From an uncultured Verrucomicrobia subdivision 3 bacterium (GTDB taxonomy: Bacteria; Verrucomicrobiota; Verrucomicrobiia; Limisphaerales; UBA11358): a stretch of DNA of 64,000 bases. The notes beneath the pieces were generated by a model that did not search any database, was not told the DNA's origin, and saw only the letters and a program-made list of their open reading frames with translations. This document shows positions 22,405 to 30,698 of this stretch, piece by piece. The position numbers were made by a program, and so were the translations under genes. Every line of letters begins with the position of its first letter. Position 1 is the first letter of the stretch. Location of the stretch: assembly GCA_903895255.1 (NCBI GenBank), contig CAITTG010000135.1, forward strand, positions 62,001 to 126,000, in the 5' to 3' direction.

Positions 22405-24480
22405 TTACCGGCCGAGGAGGGACAGGGCGGCTTCGACGACTTTGGGGGAGGTCAGGCCGTGTTTGACGTAGAGTTCTTCCGCGAGGTAGGCGGACTGGCC
22501 GAATTCGTTGTGGATGCCCAGGCTTTTCAGGGTGTGCGGGATGCCGGCGTTGGAGAGGGCGTGCGAGACTTGCGCGCCCATGCCGCCGATGACTTGGTGG
22601 TCTTCAATGGTGACCACGCGACCGCCGCAGGCTTTGACCGCCGCACCGATGGTAGCGAGGTCCACGCGGTTGACGAAGGGGTTGCTGATGACGGTGGCTT
22701 TCACGCCTTGGGCGGCCAGCAGTTTACCAGCCTCGATGACTTTGTTCACCAGCACGCCGCAGCCGATGAGGACGACGTCGCTGCCGGTGGAGAGGACCTG
22801 GGCTTTGCCCCAGGGATATTGGGCGCCTTCGATCCAGGTGAGGGGATAATTTTCGCGGCCGACGAAGAAGAGGTAGCTGTCGCCATCGCGGCCGGTGGCG
22901 CGATCGGCGGCGAATTTATGGATGGCCTGGTGCATCAGGGATTCGGCCTCGTCGGAGCAACTGGGCGCGATCACCACGGTGTGGGGGATGGCGCTGGTGG
23001 CGGCGAAGTAGGTCGTGGCTTGGTGGGATGCGCCGTCGGCGGCATCCTGGAAGCCGACGTGGGAGAACATGGCGATGACCGGCGCTTGGGACAGCGCAGC
23101 CATGGTGAGGGGGAGATTGCCCTTGGTGACGCCGAACTGGCCGAAGGTGTCCACAATGGGGATGAAGCCCGCCTTGGAGAGGCCGGCGGCGGTGCTGATC
23201 ATGTTGGACTCGGCGATGCCGACTTCAATGAAGCGGTCGGGGAAACTCTTTTGGAAAAAGCTGATGCCAGTAGAGCCCTGCACATCGGAGGAAACGGAGT
23301 AAACGGGGAGGCCTTCCTGCGCGGCGCGGACGGCGGCTTTGGCGAGTCCGGTTTGGACCTTGTCCTTCTTCACGGCGGGAGTGGGATTCGCGGGGGCGGC
23401 GGCGGCCTTGGCTTTTTTGGCGGCTTCCTTCTGTTCCCAATCGGTGCGCAGCGCTTGCGCCCAGGCGGCGAGGTCGGCGGGGACCGTGTCGCCCTTGAAG
23501 AGTTCCGTCATCCAGTCCACGATTTTTTCGCCGTTGGCGAGCGGGAAGCCGTGGCCGCCGGCGGAGTTTTCCTCGGTGGCTTTGATGCCGTAGCCCTTCA
23601 CCGTTTTGCACAGGAGGCACACCGGCTGGCGGGGATTGAGGCGGGCGGCGGCAAGGCCGGCTTCGACGGCGAGGTAGACTTCGGACAAATTATTGCCGTG
23701 GGGCACATGAATGACATTCCACCCCAGCGCGGCCATGGCGGCGAAGGAGGGTTGCATGCTGAAGGAGTCCTTCGTGATGCGGCCGGAGAGCTTGGTGTCG
23801 TTGTCGGAAATCACGAGCAGGAAGGGATTCAGACGATCCTTGGCGGCCAGTCCGGGGATGGCGGCAAACGCTTCCTTGGCCTCGCCTTCCATGCTCGCGC
23901 CGTCGCTGACCACGCAAATGGTCACGCGATCGCGCTTGGCGACCCGGTCGCCGATGGCCAGGCCCTGGGCTTGCGGGAGCGAGGAACCAAGCGGGCCGTT
24001 GCTCATGAGCACGCCCTCGGGGTTCAGGTGAGATTCGCCGTGGCCGGTGAGCTTGCTGCTGATGCTGCGGAACCCTTTCAGGGTGTCGAAGGTCATGCCG
24101 TCGAAACCATACAAAGCGCGCAGAGCGTAGACGCCGTTTTCGGCATGGCCGGCATCGTTGATGTAATTGTAAGCGTCGTGCCATTCCCGGCCGACGGTGG
24201 TGAACATGACCCCGTGGATGGCGGCGTTGATTTCCGCGAAGGCGGCCGGGCCGCCCCAGTGGCAGGCGGCACCACCGACGACGGCGTGCACGTCCATCAG
24301 GGCCACCAGTGCGCGGGTGGCGCGGGGATCGGCGAGGGTAATGTCCGCCCCGGCGGCGTTCTTGACGGTGACGGAATATTTGGGCGCGGCCGGGGGGGTG
24401 GCGGCGAGTTTGGAGGTGAGCTGCAGCGGCGTGAGCGGCGGGGCTTCAACGGGTTTTACGACAGAGGTATCGGCGGCCAT
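22405..24480 (-). CDS. tkt: Transketolase
   Basis: A 691-residue thiamine-diphosphate enzyme of the pentose phosphate pathway that transfers two-carbon ketol units. The N-terminal domain has GPLGSSLPQAQGLAIG and the cofactor motif region SDGASMEGEAKEA followed by SDND. A Lys/Ala/Pro linker (about 330-350) leads to the pyrimidine-binding domain with the catalytic Glu in EVGIAESN, then a C-terminal domain with VVTIEDHQVIGG. The usual GDG of the cofactor motif is SDG here, a substitution worth noting. It is a single-chain enzyme and not split into halves as in many archaea. The other strand is open for 731 codons but that is a shadow. Confidence 0.9.
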   Translation of the reverse strand: MAADTSVVKPVEAPPLTPLQLTSKLAATPPAAPKYSVTVKNAAGADITLADPRATRALVALMDVHAVVGGAACHWGGPAAFAEINAAIHGVMFTTVGREWHDAYNYINDAGHAENGVYALRALYGFDGMTFDTLKGFRSISSKLTGHGESHLNPEGVLMSNGPLGSSLPQAQGLAIGDRVAKRDRVTICVVSDGASMEGEAKEAFAAIPGLAAKDRLNPFLLVISDNDTKLSGRITKDSFSMQPSFAAMAALGWNVIHVPHGNNLSEVYLAVEAGLAAARLNPRQPVCLLCKTVKGYGIKATEENSAGGHGFPLANGEKIVDWMTELFKGDTVPADLAAWAQALRTDWEQKEAAKKAKAAAAPANPTPAVKKDKVQTGLAKAAVRAAQEGLPVYSVSSDVQGSTGISFFQKSFPDRFIEVGIAESNMISTAAGLSKAGFIPIVDTFGQFGVTKGNLPLTMAALSQAPVIAMFSHVGFQDAADGASHQATTYFAATSAIPHTVVIAPSCSDEAESLMHQAIHKFAADRATGRDGDSYLFFVGRENYPLTWIEGAQYPWGKAQVLSTGSDVVLIGCGVLVNKVIEAGKLLAAQGVKATVISNPFVNRVDLATIGAAVKACGGRVVTIEDHQVIGGMGAQVSHALSNAGIPHTLKSLGIHNEFGQSAYLAEELYVKHGLTSPKVVEAALSLLGR

Positions 24481-24628
24481 AATGCTTTAATTTGTTAATT
24501 GTTAAAATCGTTTCAGACTAAAAAAAGCCGCTCCCAAATGAAAGAATTTATGCGGGGAAAATTGGAGGGGGTTTCGACAAATTAACTGAGGGATTGTCAA
24601 TCCGGAGGAAGTGGGTTTTATTAGTGGC

Positions 24629-24841
24629 ATGAGGAATCGTTCCGTTGTGTTAATTGACCCGGAAATCATGAGCGGCGAGCCGTGCTTTGCCGGCACGCGT
24701 GTGCCGGTGCGGGCATTACTGGATTATTTGGAGGGAGGGGATACGATCGATGAGTTTTTGGAGCAATACCCCACGGTAACCCGGCAGCAAGCGATTGCTT
24801 TCCTCGAAGAAGCCAGCGCGAGCCTGCTGGCGGTGGCGTGA
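24629..24841 (+). CDS. DUF433 family antitoxin-like protein
   Basis: A 70-residue protein starting MRNRSVVLIDPEIMSGEPC. It carries the DUF433 helix-turn-helix-like pattern GTRVPVRALLDYLEGGDTIDEFLEQYP followed by TRQQAIAFLEEA. These proteins are usually paired with PIN-like DUF5615 toxins. The ATG at 24629 was preferred to one at 24611. Its stop overlaps the toxin start by one base. Confidence 0.87.
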   Translation: MRNRSVVLIDPEIMSGEPCFAGTRVPVRALLDYLEGGDTIDEFLEQYPTVTRQQAIAFLEEASASLLAVA

Positions 24842-25172
24842 TGCGCATTCTACTGGATGAATGCCTGCCCAAGGATCTGGCCAAGCAACTTCCCGGCCAG
24901 TCGGTTAAATCGGTGCAGCAAGCAGGTTGGGCGAGCATCAGCAATGGCAAACTCCTGCGTCTCATTGTGAGTCGGGTGCATTTGATATATTCCTGACGGT
25001 GGACAAGCGATTGCCGCAACAGAACAAAACCGCCGGGCTGCCATTTGCCATCATTTTGTTGCGGGCAAAATCTAATCGTATGAAGGATATTTTCTGGTTC
25101 GCACCGGAAATTCTCCAACGCATGAACGAGTTTCAACCGGGCCAGGTTTATATTTTAATGCCGCCGGAGTGA
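24841..25172 (+). pseudogene. DUF5615 PIN-like toxin, frameshifted
   Basis: The first 42 or so codons (MRILLDECLPKDLAKQL to NGKLLRLI) read as a DUF5615 PIN-like nuclease. The frame then runs into a stop at 24997. The rest of the family sequence continues in the -1 frame from GAFDIFLTVDKRL to the end GQVYILMPPE at 25172. One missing base at about 24966-24970 (ATTGTGAG where ATTGNTGAG would restore the frame) explains this. The catalytic Asp-rich start and the TVDKR motif are otherwise preserved. It is either a recent inactivation of the toxin or a sequencing error. The antitoxin is intact. Confidence 0.8.
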
Positions 25173-25255
25173 GTACGGTAATAATTCAGGAAGTTCATCC
25201 GGCAGGGATGGAGTTTGATTAATGCGGCGAACGCCAGTTCGCCGCTACGTGGGAA

Positions 25256-25810
25256 TTAATCATCCTCGTTCTCGCGGAGGGCCTCTTTGCGCTCGATGGC
25301 GAGGGGGTGATCGTCGATGTTGCAGGACAGATAGATGTGCTTGATCTCGTGGCCGAAGCCAATTTTACGGAAGAAAGCCAGGGCTTTGTGGTTGGATTCG
25401 TCGGTATCCACGAGGATGATGCGAGCATCACGCTTGACGAAGAGGGTGGTCAACTGGTTCAGCAGACGGGTGGCAATGCCGTGGCGTTTATAAGCGGGGT
25501 CCACGGCGAGCCATTCGAGCCAGCCATAGAGCCAGGCGTTGCGCGGCTTTTTCATGATGCTGCCCAGGGCGAAGCCAACGACTTTGCCGGCGGACTCGGC
25601 CACGAGGCAGGTTTCCTGGTCGGAGCTGAAGATCTTCATGACCTCGTCGTCATCCCAGCAGCGATAGAGCGTGGGGAAATCCTCGGCAGTGAAGAGCTTT
25701 TGGCCCAGCAGGAAAACGGCGGATAAATCCTCGAGGCGCATTTCCCGGATTTCCACCGGAGCTTCCAAGGGTTTGCGACGCCGGCGGACGGGTTTGGGTC
25801 GGTCGTTCAT
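25256..25810 (-). CDS. GNAT family N-acetyltransferase
   Basis: A 184-residue acetyltransferase with a basic N-terminal leader (KPVRRRRKP). The GNAT fold follows: IREMRLEDL beta1, WLEWLAVDPAYKRHGIATRLL carrying the acetyl-CoA loop (KRHGIA), and NHKALAFFRKIGF. The leader and the RimI-like order suggest N-terminal or small-molecule acetylation, but the substrate is unknown. It is isolated between the toxin-antitoxin remnant and repeat DNA. Confidence 0.88.
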   Translation of the reverse strand: MNDRPKPVRRRRKPLEAPVEIREMRLEDLSAVFLLGQKLFTAEDFPTLYRCWDDDEVMKIFSSDQETCLVAESAGKVVGFALGSIMKKPRNAWLYGWLEWLAVDPAYKRHGIATRLLNQLTTLFVKRDARIILVDTDESNHKALAFFRKIGFGHEIKHIYLSCNIDDHPLAIERKEALRENEDD

Positions 25811-25900
25811 ATTACGGGAATAACCGAGCCCCTGGCGGGCAGGCTTCTGGCTGACCGGACGGGTGATAATTGATCCGATGCATCATGGCAGACCTACGAC

Positions 25901-25920
25901 GCCGGGTCAGGGGACCCGGC
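25901..25920. repeat. Small intergenic hairpin
   Basis: GCCGGGTC-AGGG-GACCCGGC is a perfect 8-bp stem with a 4-base loop, followed by CTACAAG. It is part of the gene-free interval 25811-26170. Confidence 0.55.
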
Positions 25921-26045
25921 CTACAAGTCGAGGGAAACTTTGCTCCGTTGGTAACCGCGCCAGCACTCATATCTTATAGACAAATCATAACCGATTTGTT
26001 CAAGCAAGCGGCATTAAATTAATGCAAATGCCGTGCACTATGGCA

Positions 26046-26141
26046 CAACCCCGTTGGGGTTGAATGGCTTTTGGGCACGCTTACCCAGGGTAGCTCGTTC
26101 CTCGCAACCCTGGGCTGGAGGTCAGAATCCCGTTGGGATTC
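26046..26141. repeat. Triple-palindrome intergenic element
   Basis: Three palindromes follow one another: CAACCCCGTTGGGGTTG (26046-26062), CCCAGGGT paired with ACCCTGGG (26084-26091 and 26107-26114), and GAATCCCGTTGGGATTC (26125-26141). The two outer ones share the CCCGTTGGG core. It lies just downstream of alaS and has no T-run. Confidence 0.75.
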
Positions 26142-26170
26142 AGGTATTTGGCGATGCGTCGTGGCAAAAT

Positions 26171-29100
26171 TCATACAAGGGTCAACGCCTTGGCGAGGGC
26201 CTCATCCAGCTTGGCGGCATCCTTGCCGCCGCCGCGGGCGTGGTCGGGCTTGCCGCCGCCTTTACCGCCAACGATGGGGGCGATGGCCTGAATGACCTTG
26301 CCGGCCGAGATTTTGGCGGTAAATTCGGGTGAAACAGAGGCAATTAACGTTACCGCCCCGCCAGAGGCCCCACCAAGCACCACCACGCCTTTGAACAGAG
26401 ATTTGAGGGCATCGGAGACGGTTTGGACGGTGTCGCCATCCGCGGTGCCGAGGTTGGCGATGATGACAGGGGTGCCGTTGAGGGTTTTGGCGGTGGCGAC
26501 CAATTCCTGGGCGCGACCGGCGGCTTCGCGCTGGTGGGCGGCTTTGAGCTGCTTTTCCAGTTCCCGGCCGTGGGCGAGGAGGGACTCAATTTTCTTTTCC
26601 AGCTCATGAACGGGCGAGCTGACCTTGTCGGCGATGTGCTTGATGAGGGCGGCACCTTCGATGGCGTGGCGGTAGGCTTCCAAACCGGCCACGGCTTCGA
26701 TGCGGCGGACGCCGGCGGCGATGGCGTTTTCGCCGAGGATGCGGAAAAGGCCGATTTCGCCGGTGGCGTGGGTATGGGTGCCGCCGCAGAGTTCCATGGA
26801 GTAGCCGTTGAACTCCCCGGACCGGCCGCCGATTTGGACGACGCGGACGGTGTCGCCGTATTTATCGCCGAAGAATTGCATCACGTTTTTGCGCGATTTG
26901 ACCTCGGCGTAGGGGACTTCGAGCCAGCTCACGCCGCCGTTTTCCACGATGCGTTCGTTGACGAGGCGCTCGATGTCGGCCACCTGGCCGGGAGTGAGCG
27001 GGGCGCTGTTGAAATCGAAGGTCAGTTTGTCGGGGCCGACGAAGGAGCCTTTTTGGGTGGCTTCGTGGCTGACGACTTCGTGCAGTGCCCAGTGGAGCAA
27101 ATGGGTAACGGTGTGGTGGCGCTGGATGGCGTGGCGGCGGGCGGCCTCGACGGCAAGCGTGACGGTGGCACCGACGGTGGGAGCATCGCCGCCTTCGATA
27201 AAGTGCAGGAAGGTGTTGCCGCTCTTTTGGGTGTTTACGACGCGCCAGAGCTGGCCGCTGCCGGTCAATTCGCCGGTGTCGCCGAGCTGGCCGCCCATTT
27301 CAGCGTAGCAGGCACTGGTTTCGAGGATGACGGCGGTTTTGTCCTTGAGGGAGACGACTTCGAGGACTTTGGATTCGACCGAGAGATTATCGTAGCCGAC
27401 GAATTTCGTGGGCGTGGTGGTCTCGATTTGGGAGAGGGAGATGACTTCTTTTTTCTGCGCGGCGCGGGCGCGGGCGCGTTGCTCTTCCATTAATTTCTCG
27501 AAGCCTTCTTTGTCCACGGTGAGGCCGCGTTCGCGGGCCATCAGCTCGGTGAGGTCGAGGGGGAAGCCGAAGGTGTCGTAAAGTACAAAAGCTTCCCGGC
27601 CACCAAATTCACTAACGTTCCACTGTTTTGCTTCCGCCACACCGGACCTGGCAAACCCAAGGTATTTTGAATATAGCTTGATAAACTCCAGATATCTTTC
27701 CTCAGAACTAGCTCCATGTGAATGTGCATGGATTGCGTCAGAAAATGCCTGGATAAGCTTGGCTGCTTGAACGGGATTATTTGAATCAAATTGGTCTGTA
27801 ATCTTAGATAGCCGTTCTGAATCAACAATTATTTGTGTGAGCCTTTGATTTCCTGCTGAGTAGCTGTCCGGCAAAGAATTTAGTTTTGTCTCAACTGAAC
27901 CTATTATTTCCAATATTTCCCCAGTTTTGGATTTTAATAAGGCTCGCGTCCTTACTGCGGATTCAAAAAGCGCCAATCCATTGTCCAATGTCTTGTTAAA
28001 CGCTTCCTCCTCGCGCTGGATGACTTCCTGCACGTGCTTCTTTTTGGCGCGGATTTCGGGGAAGACGTCGCCCATGGTTTCGGCGAGGACGTCCACGAGT
28101 TTGTAAAAGAAGGGTTCTTTGAATCCCAAGGTGCGACCGTAGCGGACGGCGCGGCGGAGGATGCGGCGGAGGACGTAGTTGCGGTCGTTGTTGCCGGGCT
28201 GGATGCCATCGGCAATGGCAAAGCTGAGGGTGCGGATGTGATCGGCAATCACGCGGAAGGCGATGTCCAGGGCGACTTGCTCGGCGGAGGGTGCGGCGTC
28301 CGGGCGGTTGCCGGCGATTTCCTCGGGCTGATTGGAGATCTCGCCCGCTTGCAAGGTCGCGACGGAGCATTCCACGTCAACGATGGAGCTCGGACCTTCA
28401 CCGGAGGTCTTGAGGGGGGCATTGGCGGACGGTTGCGGGGCGGCGTCGCCGGGGAGGGTGCTGCCGTAGGTTTTGCCGCTTAGTTTTTCGAGGGCGTCGA
28501 AGATGGGGCGGAAGATGTCGGTCTCGTAGTTGGAGATTTTGGCGTTGGCGAAATCGGTGAGGCCTTTGGTGCCCTGGATGATGCTGGTGACGCGTTCGAA
28601 GCCCATGCCGGTATCCACGTGGCGGGCGGGGAGCGGGGCGAAGGTGCCGTCGGGGTTGGCGTTGAACTGGATGAAGACGAGGTTCCAGATTTCAATGCAC
28701 TGGGGACTGCCTTTATTGACCAACTTGCCGCCGGTATCGCCGGCGGGGGTGAGGTCCACGTGCAATTCGGAGCAGGGACCGCAGGGGCCGGTCTCGCCCA
28801 TCATCCAAAAGTTATCTTTTTTGTTGCCGTTAACGATATGGATGGCGGGGTCGAGGCCGACGGAGCGGAATTTCTCGGCCCAGAAGTTCCAGGCTTCCTG
28901 GTCGAATTCGCTGGGGTCGTTCAGAGACTTGTCCGGGTTATAGACGGTGGCGTAGAGGCGTTGGGGGGGGAATTTCCAGATTTGGATGATGAGTTCCCAG
29001 GCCCAGTCGATGGCTTCCTGTTTGAAATAGTCGCCGAAGGACCAGTTCCCGAGCATTTCGAAGAAGGTGTGGTGGTAGGTGTCCAGGCCGACGTCGTCGA

Positions 29101-29347
29101 GGTCGTTGTGCTTGCCGCCGGCGCGGATGCATTTCTGGGTGTCGGCAGCGCGGCCGGGGGTGTAGGGGCATTGGGTCTGGCCCAGGAAGATGGGGACAAA
29201 CTGGTTCATGCCGGCGTTGGTGAACAGGAGGTTCGGGGAATCGGGCAGGAGGCTGGAGGAGGGCACGATGGTGTGCTGCTTCGACTTGAAGAAGTCGAGA
29301 AAGTCCTGCCGAATTTGACTGCCGGTGCGCACGGGTAAACTGGTCAT
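26171..29347 (-). CDS. alaS: Alanyl-tRNA synthetase with two insertions
   Basis: A 1058-residue AlaRS, about 180 longer than usual. The class II core is normal (NAGMNQF, HHTFFEMLGNWSFGDYFK, WMMGETGPCGPCSE, and HVDTGMGFERV). The editing domain keeps HHTVTH (His744, His748) and CGGTH (Cys854, His858), and a coiled coil plus C-Ala domain follow. Insertion 1 (about 295-357) is Pro/Ala/Ser-rich and falls before FRVIADHIR. Insertion 2 (about 464-582, DNA 27604-27955) replaces the usual ~11-residue link before AFVLYDTFGFP with a helical, far more AT-rich segment. The ATG at 29347 was chosen because the upstream extension is repeat DNA. Confidence 0.93.
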   Translation of the reverse strand: MTSLPVRTGSQIRQDFLDFFKSKQHTIVPSSSLLPDSPNLLFTNAGMNQFVPIFLGQTQCPYTPGRAADTQKCIRAGGKHNDLDDVGLDTYHHTFFEMLGNWSFGDYFKQEAIDWAWELIIQIWKFPPQRLYATVYNPDKSLNDPSEFDQEAWNFWAEKFRSVGLDPAIHIVNGNKKDNFWMMGETGPCGPCSELHVDLTPAGDTGGKLVNKGSPQCIEIWNLVFIQFNANPDGTFAPLPARHVDTGMGFERVTSIIQGTKGLTDFANAKISNYETDIFRPIFDALEKLSGKTYGSTLPGDAAPQPSANAPLKTSGEGPSSIVDVECSVATLQAGEISNQPEEIAGNRPDAAPSAEQVALDIAFRVIADHIRTLSFAIADGIQPGNNDRNYVLRRILRRAVRYGRTLGFKEPFFYKLVDVLAETMGDVFPEIRAKKKHVQEVIQREEEAFNKTLDNGLALFESAVRTRALLKSKTGEILEIIGSVETKLNSLPDSYSAGNQRLTQIIVDSERLSKITDQFDSNNPVQAAKLIQAFSDAIHAHSHGASSEERYLEFIKLYSKYLGFARSGVAEAKQWNVSEFGGREAFVLYDTFGFPLDLTELMARERGLTVDKEGFEKLMEEQRARARAAQKKEVISLSQIETTTPTKFVGYDNLSVESKVLEVVSLKDKTAVILETSACYAEMGGQLGDTGELTGSGQLWRVVNTQKSGNTFLHFIEGGDAPTVGATVTLAVEAARRHAIQRHHTVTHLLHWALHEVVSHEATQKGSFVGPDKLTFDFNSAPLTPGQVADIERLVNERIVENGGVSWLEVPYAEVKSRKNVMQFFGDKYGDTVRVVQIGGRSGEFNGYSMELCGGTHTHATGEIGLFRILGENAIAAGVRRIEAVAGLEAYRHAIEGAALIKHIADKVSSPVHELEKKIESLLAHGRELEKQLKAAHQREAAGRAQELVATAKTLNGTPVIIANLGTADGDTVQTVSDALKSLFKGVVVLGGASGGAVTLIASVSPEFTAKISAGKVIQAIAPIVGGKGGGKPDHARGGGKDAAKLDEALAKALTLV

Positions 29348-29397
29348 AAAATAGAGTGGGAGAGTGTACGGGAAGCGAGGGGGTGGGGAAACTGCAA

Positions 29398-29456
29398 AAT
29401 GAAGGAAGCTCCAAGCACCAACATCCAAGCACCGTAGGAATTCCAAATTCCAAGGA
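29398..29456. repeat. CCAAGC-type repeat upstream of alaS
   Basis: GCTCCAAGCACCAACATCCA, AGCACCGTAGG and AATTCCAAATTCCAAGGAGC match the words at 152-208. It is part of the 660-base gene-free interval 29348-30010. Confidence 0.55.
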
Positions 29457-29595
29457 GCAGGCTGGGTGGGTTACGGCGGGGAATAGACAACTTCAGGAAA
29501 TCTGACGGGCGGAGGAGGGTTAGTTTCAACGTGGGCTAGCACAGGGGAGTGCTGCGGGTCGCAGCCCATACCCCCGGCCAAGGCACCTAAAATGG

Positions 29596-29630
29596 CGCGC
29601 GCAGAGTCGCAGAGGACGCAGAGTTGATGC
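29596..29630. repeat. GCGCAGAGTCGCAGAGGACGCAG repeat
   Basis: Tandem-like GCAGAG words appear here, as at 3483-3571 and 19545-19575. Downstream, 29764-29790 carries a degenerate copy of the TCAGAAACTCGTCACCTCGT unit and 29845-29880 carries TTTCAGATTTCAGGATTTGA words. No coding signal is seen in 29348-30010. Confidence 0.5.
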
Positions 29631-30010
29631 CGGGCAACACCTTAAAACAGGCTCAAGGTTTAAGGTTAACGCTTATGGGTCACGGACCCGCGCGGCGGGG
29701 AGTGGACGGCAGGGGTGATGCTTGGCGGAGGTTGGGATATTAGGAGGGGCACACGATTTCAGAAATTCCTCACGTCGTTTTCTACGAGATGAGGGAGGAA
29801 GATCGGGCTCGTTCGGTGAGAGGGAGACTCAGGACGGGCGGGATGGGGAAATTTCAGATTTCAGGATTTGAGATTTGAAATGGCTTGGTTGCCGACAACA
29901 TAGGTCGGTAAAGGGAATTGAATTCTGAGTTTACAGAGCGATCGAGAGTGATGCAGGTCACGGAGCCGCGCGCCAGAGCCGACGGGATCATCAGCCGACG
30001 AAAAATACCG

Positions 30011-30637
30011 TCAGGGGGTGCTCGTGGGCGGGGTGGGTGAATTGGTGGAGGCGGCGGGGCTGAGGTCGATGGGGGCGCCGGCGTTGAGTTGGGCGAGGAC
30101 ATCGGTGGTCAGGTCGGCATCACCGGCATCAAAGACAACGGCATCGCTGGTGGCATTCAGGACCAAGGTGTAGCCCGCGAGCTTGGCCTTGACCTTGATG
30201 GCGGCCTGGATCTCGGAAATAAGATTGGCGGTCATGCGCTGCACTTGGTCCTGCAATTGCACCTCGGCCTGGCGGCTGAACTGGTCATAGGCCGCTTTGG
30301 AATCACTGATCTGCTTGCTTTTGTCGGCGACGGCGGCTTTGCGGCGGTCGCGTTCGACGTCGGAAATGGTGGGGTCCTCGGTCTGGGTGAGGAGTTGTTT
30401 GTAGTCGGCCTGGGCCTTATCGAGGCCATCGGCCATGTCCTTCAACTCCTTGCGGAGGTCGGCTTTGCGGGTTTCGAGGGCGGCATTGGCCTGCTTGGTT
30501 TTCCAGTAGCCATTGAGCAGCTTGCGCATGTCCACGGTGGCGATTTTGGTTTGGGCATGGGCGGAGAGCGTGAGGCCGGGGGCGGCCAGCAAGGCCAGGA
30601 TCAAAAAAGTCGGAATCAAGGAACGCAATAATTTCAT
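30011..30637 (-). CDS. OmpH/Skp family periplasmic chaperone
   Basis: A 208-residue exported protein with a signal peptide (MKLLRSLIPTFLILALLAAPG, cleavage near SAHAQ). The Skp pattern follows: TKIATVDMRKLLNGYWKT, a long Lys/Ala/Gln-rich coiled coil (about 45-140), and a final strand TLVLNATSDAVVFDAG. A Ser/Pro/Thr tail extends the C-terminus. Skp-type chaperones carry unfolded outer-membrane proteins to BamA. It lies at the end of the dnaB-bamA operon but is separated from bamA by the SBBP gene. The ATG at 30637 fits the signal peptide. Confidence 0.85.
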   Translation of the reverse strand: MKLLRSLIPTFLILALLAAPGLTLSAHAQTKIATVDMRKLLNGYWKTKQANAALETRKADLRKELKDMADGLDKAQADYKQLLTQTEDPTISDVERDRRKAAVADKSKQISDSKAAYDQFSRQAEVQLQDQVQRMTANLISEIQAAIKVKAKLAGYTLVLNATSDAVVFDAGDADLTTDVLAQLNAGAPIDLSPAASTNSPTPPTSTP

Positions 30638-30698
30638 AAGCGGCAGGGAATAAACCAGAATTTGTCCGAAACGCCAGTCAAAAATGGCACGGCGGAGG

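Noticed and set aside
22303..24498. A 731-codon open frame on the plus strand
   Set aside because: It lies entirely opposite transketolase. Its composition (Gly, Asp, Glu and Val-rich) is that of an antisense shadow in high-G+C DNA.
27604..27955. Intein in alaS
   Set aside because: No N-terminal Cys/Ser block, no HN-plus-Cys/Ser end and no endonuclease or splicing motif; the segment looks helical.
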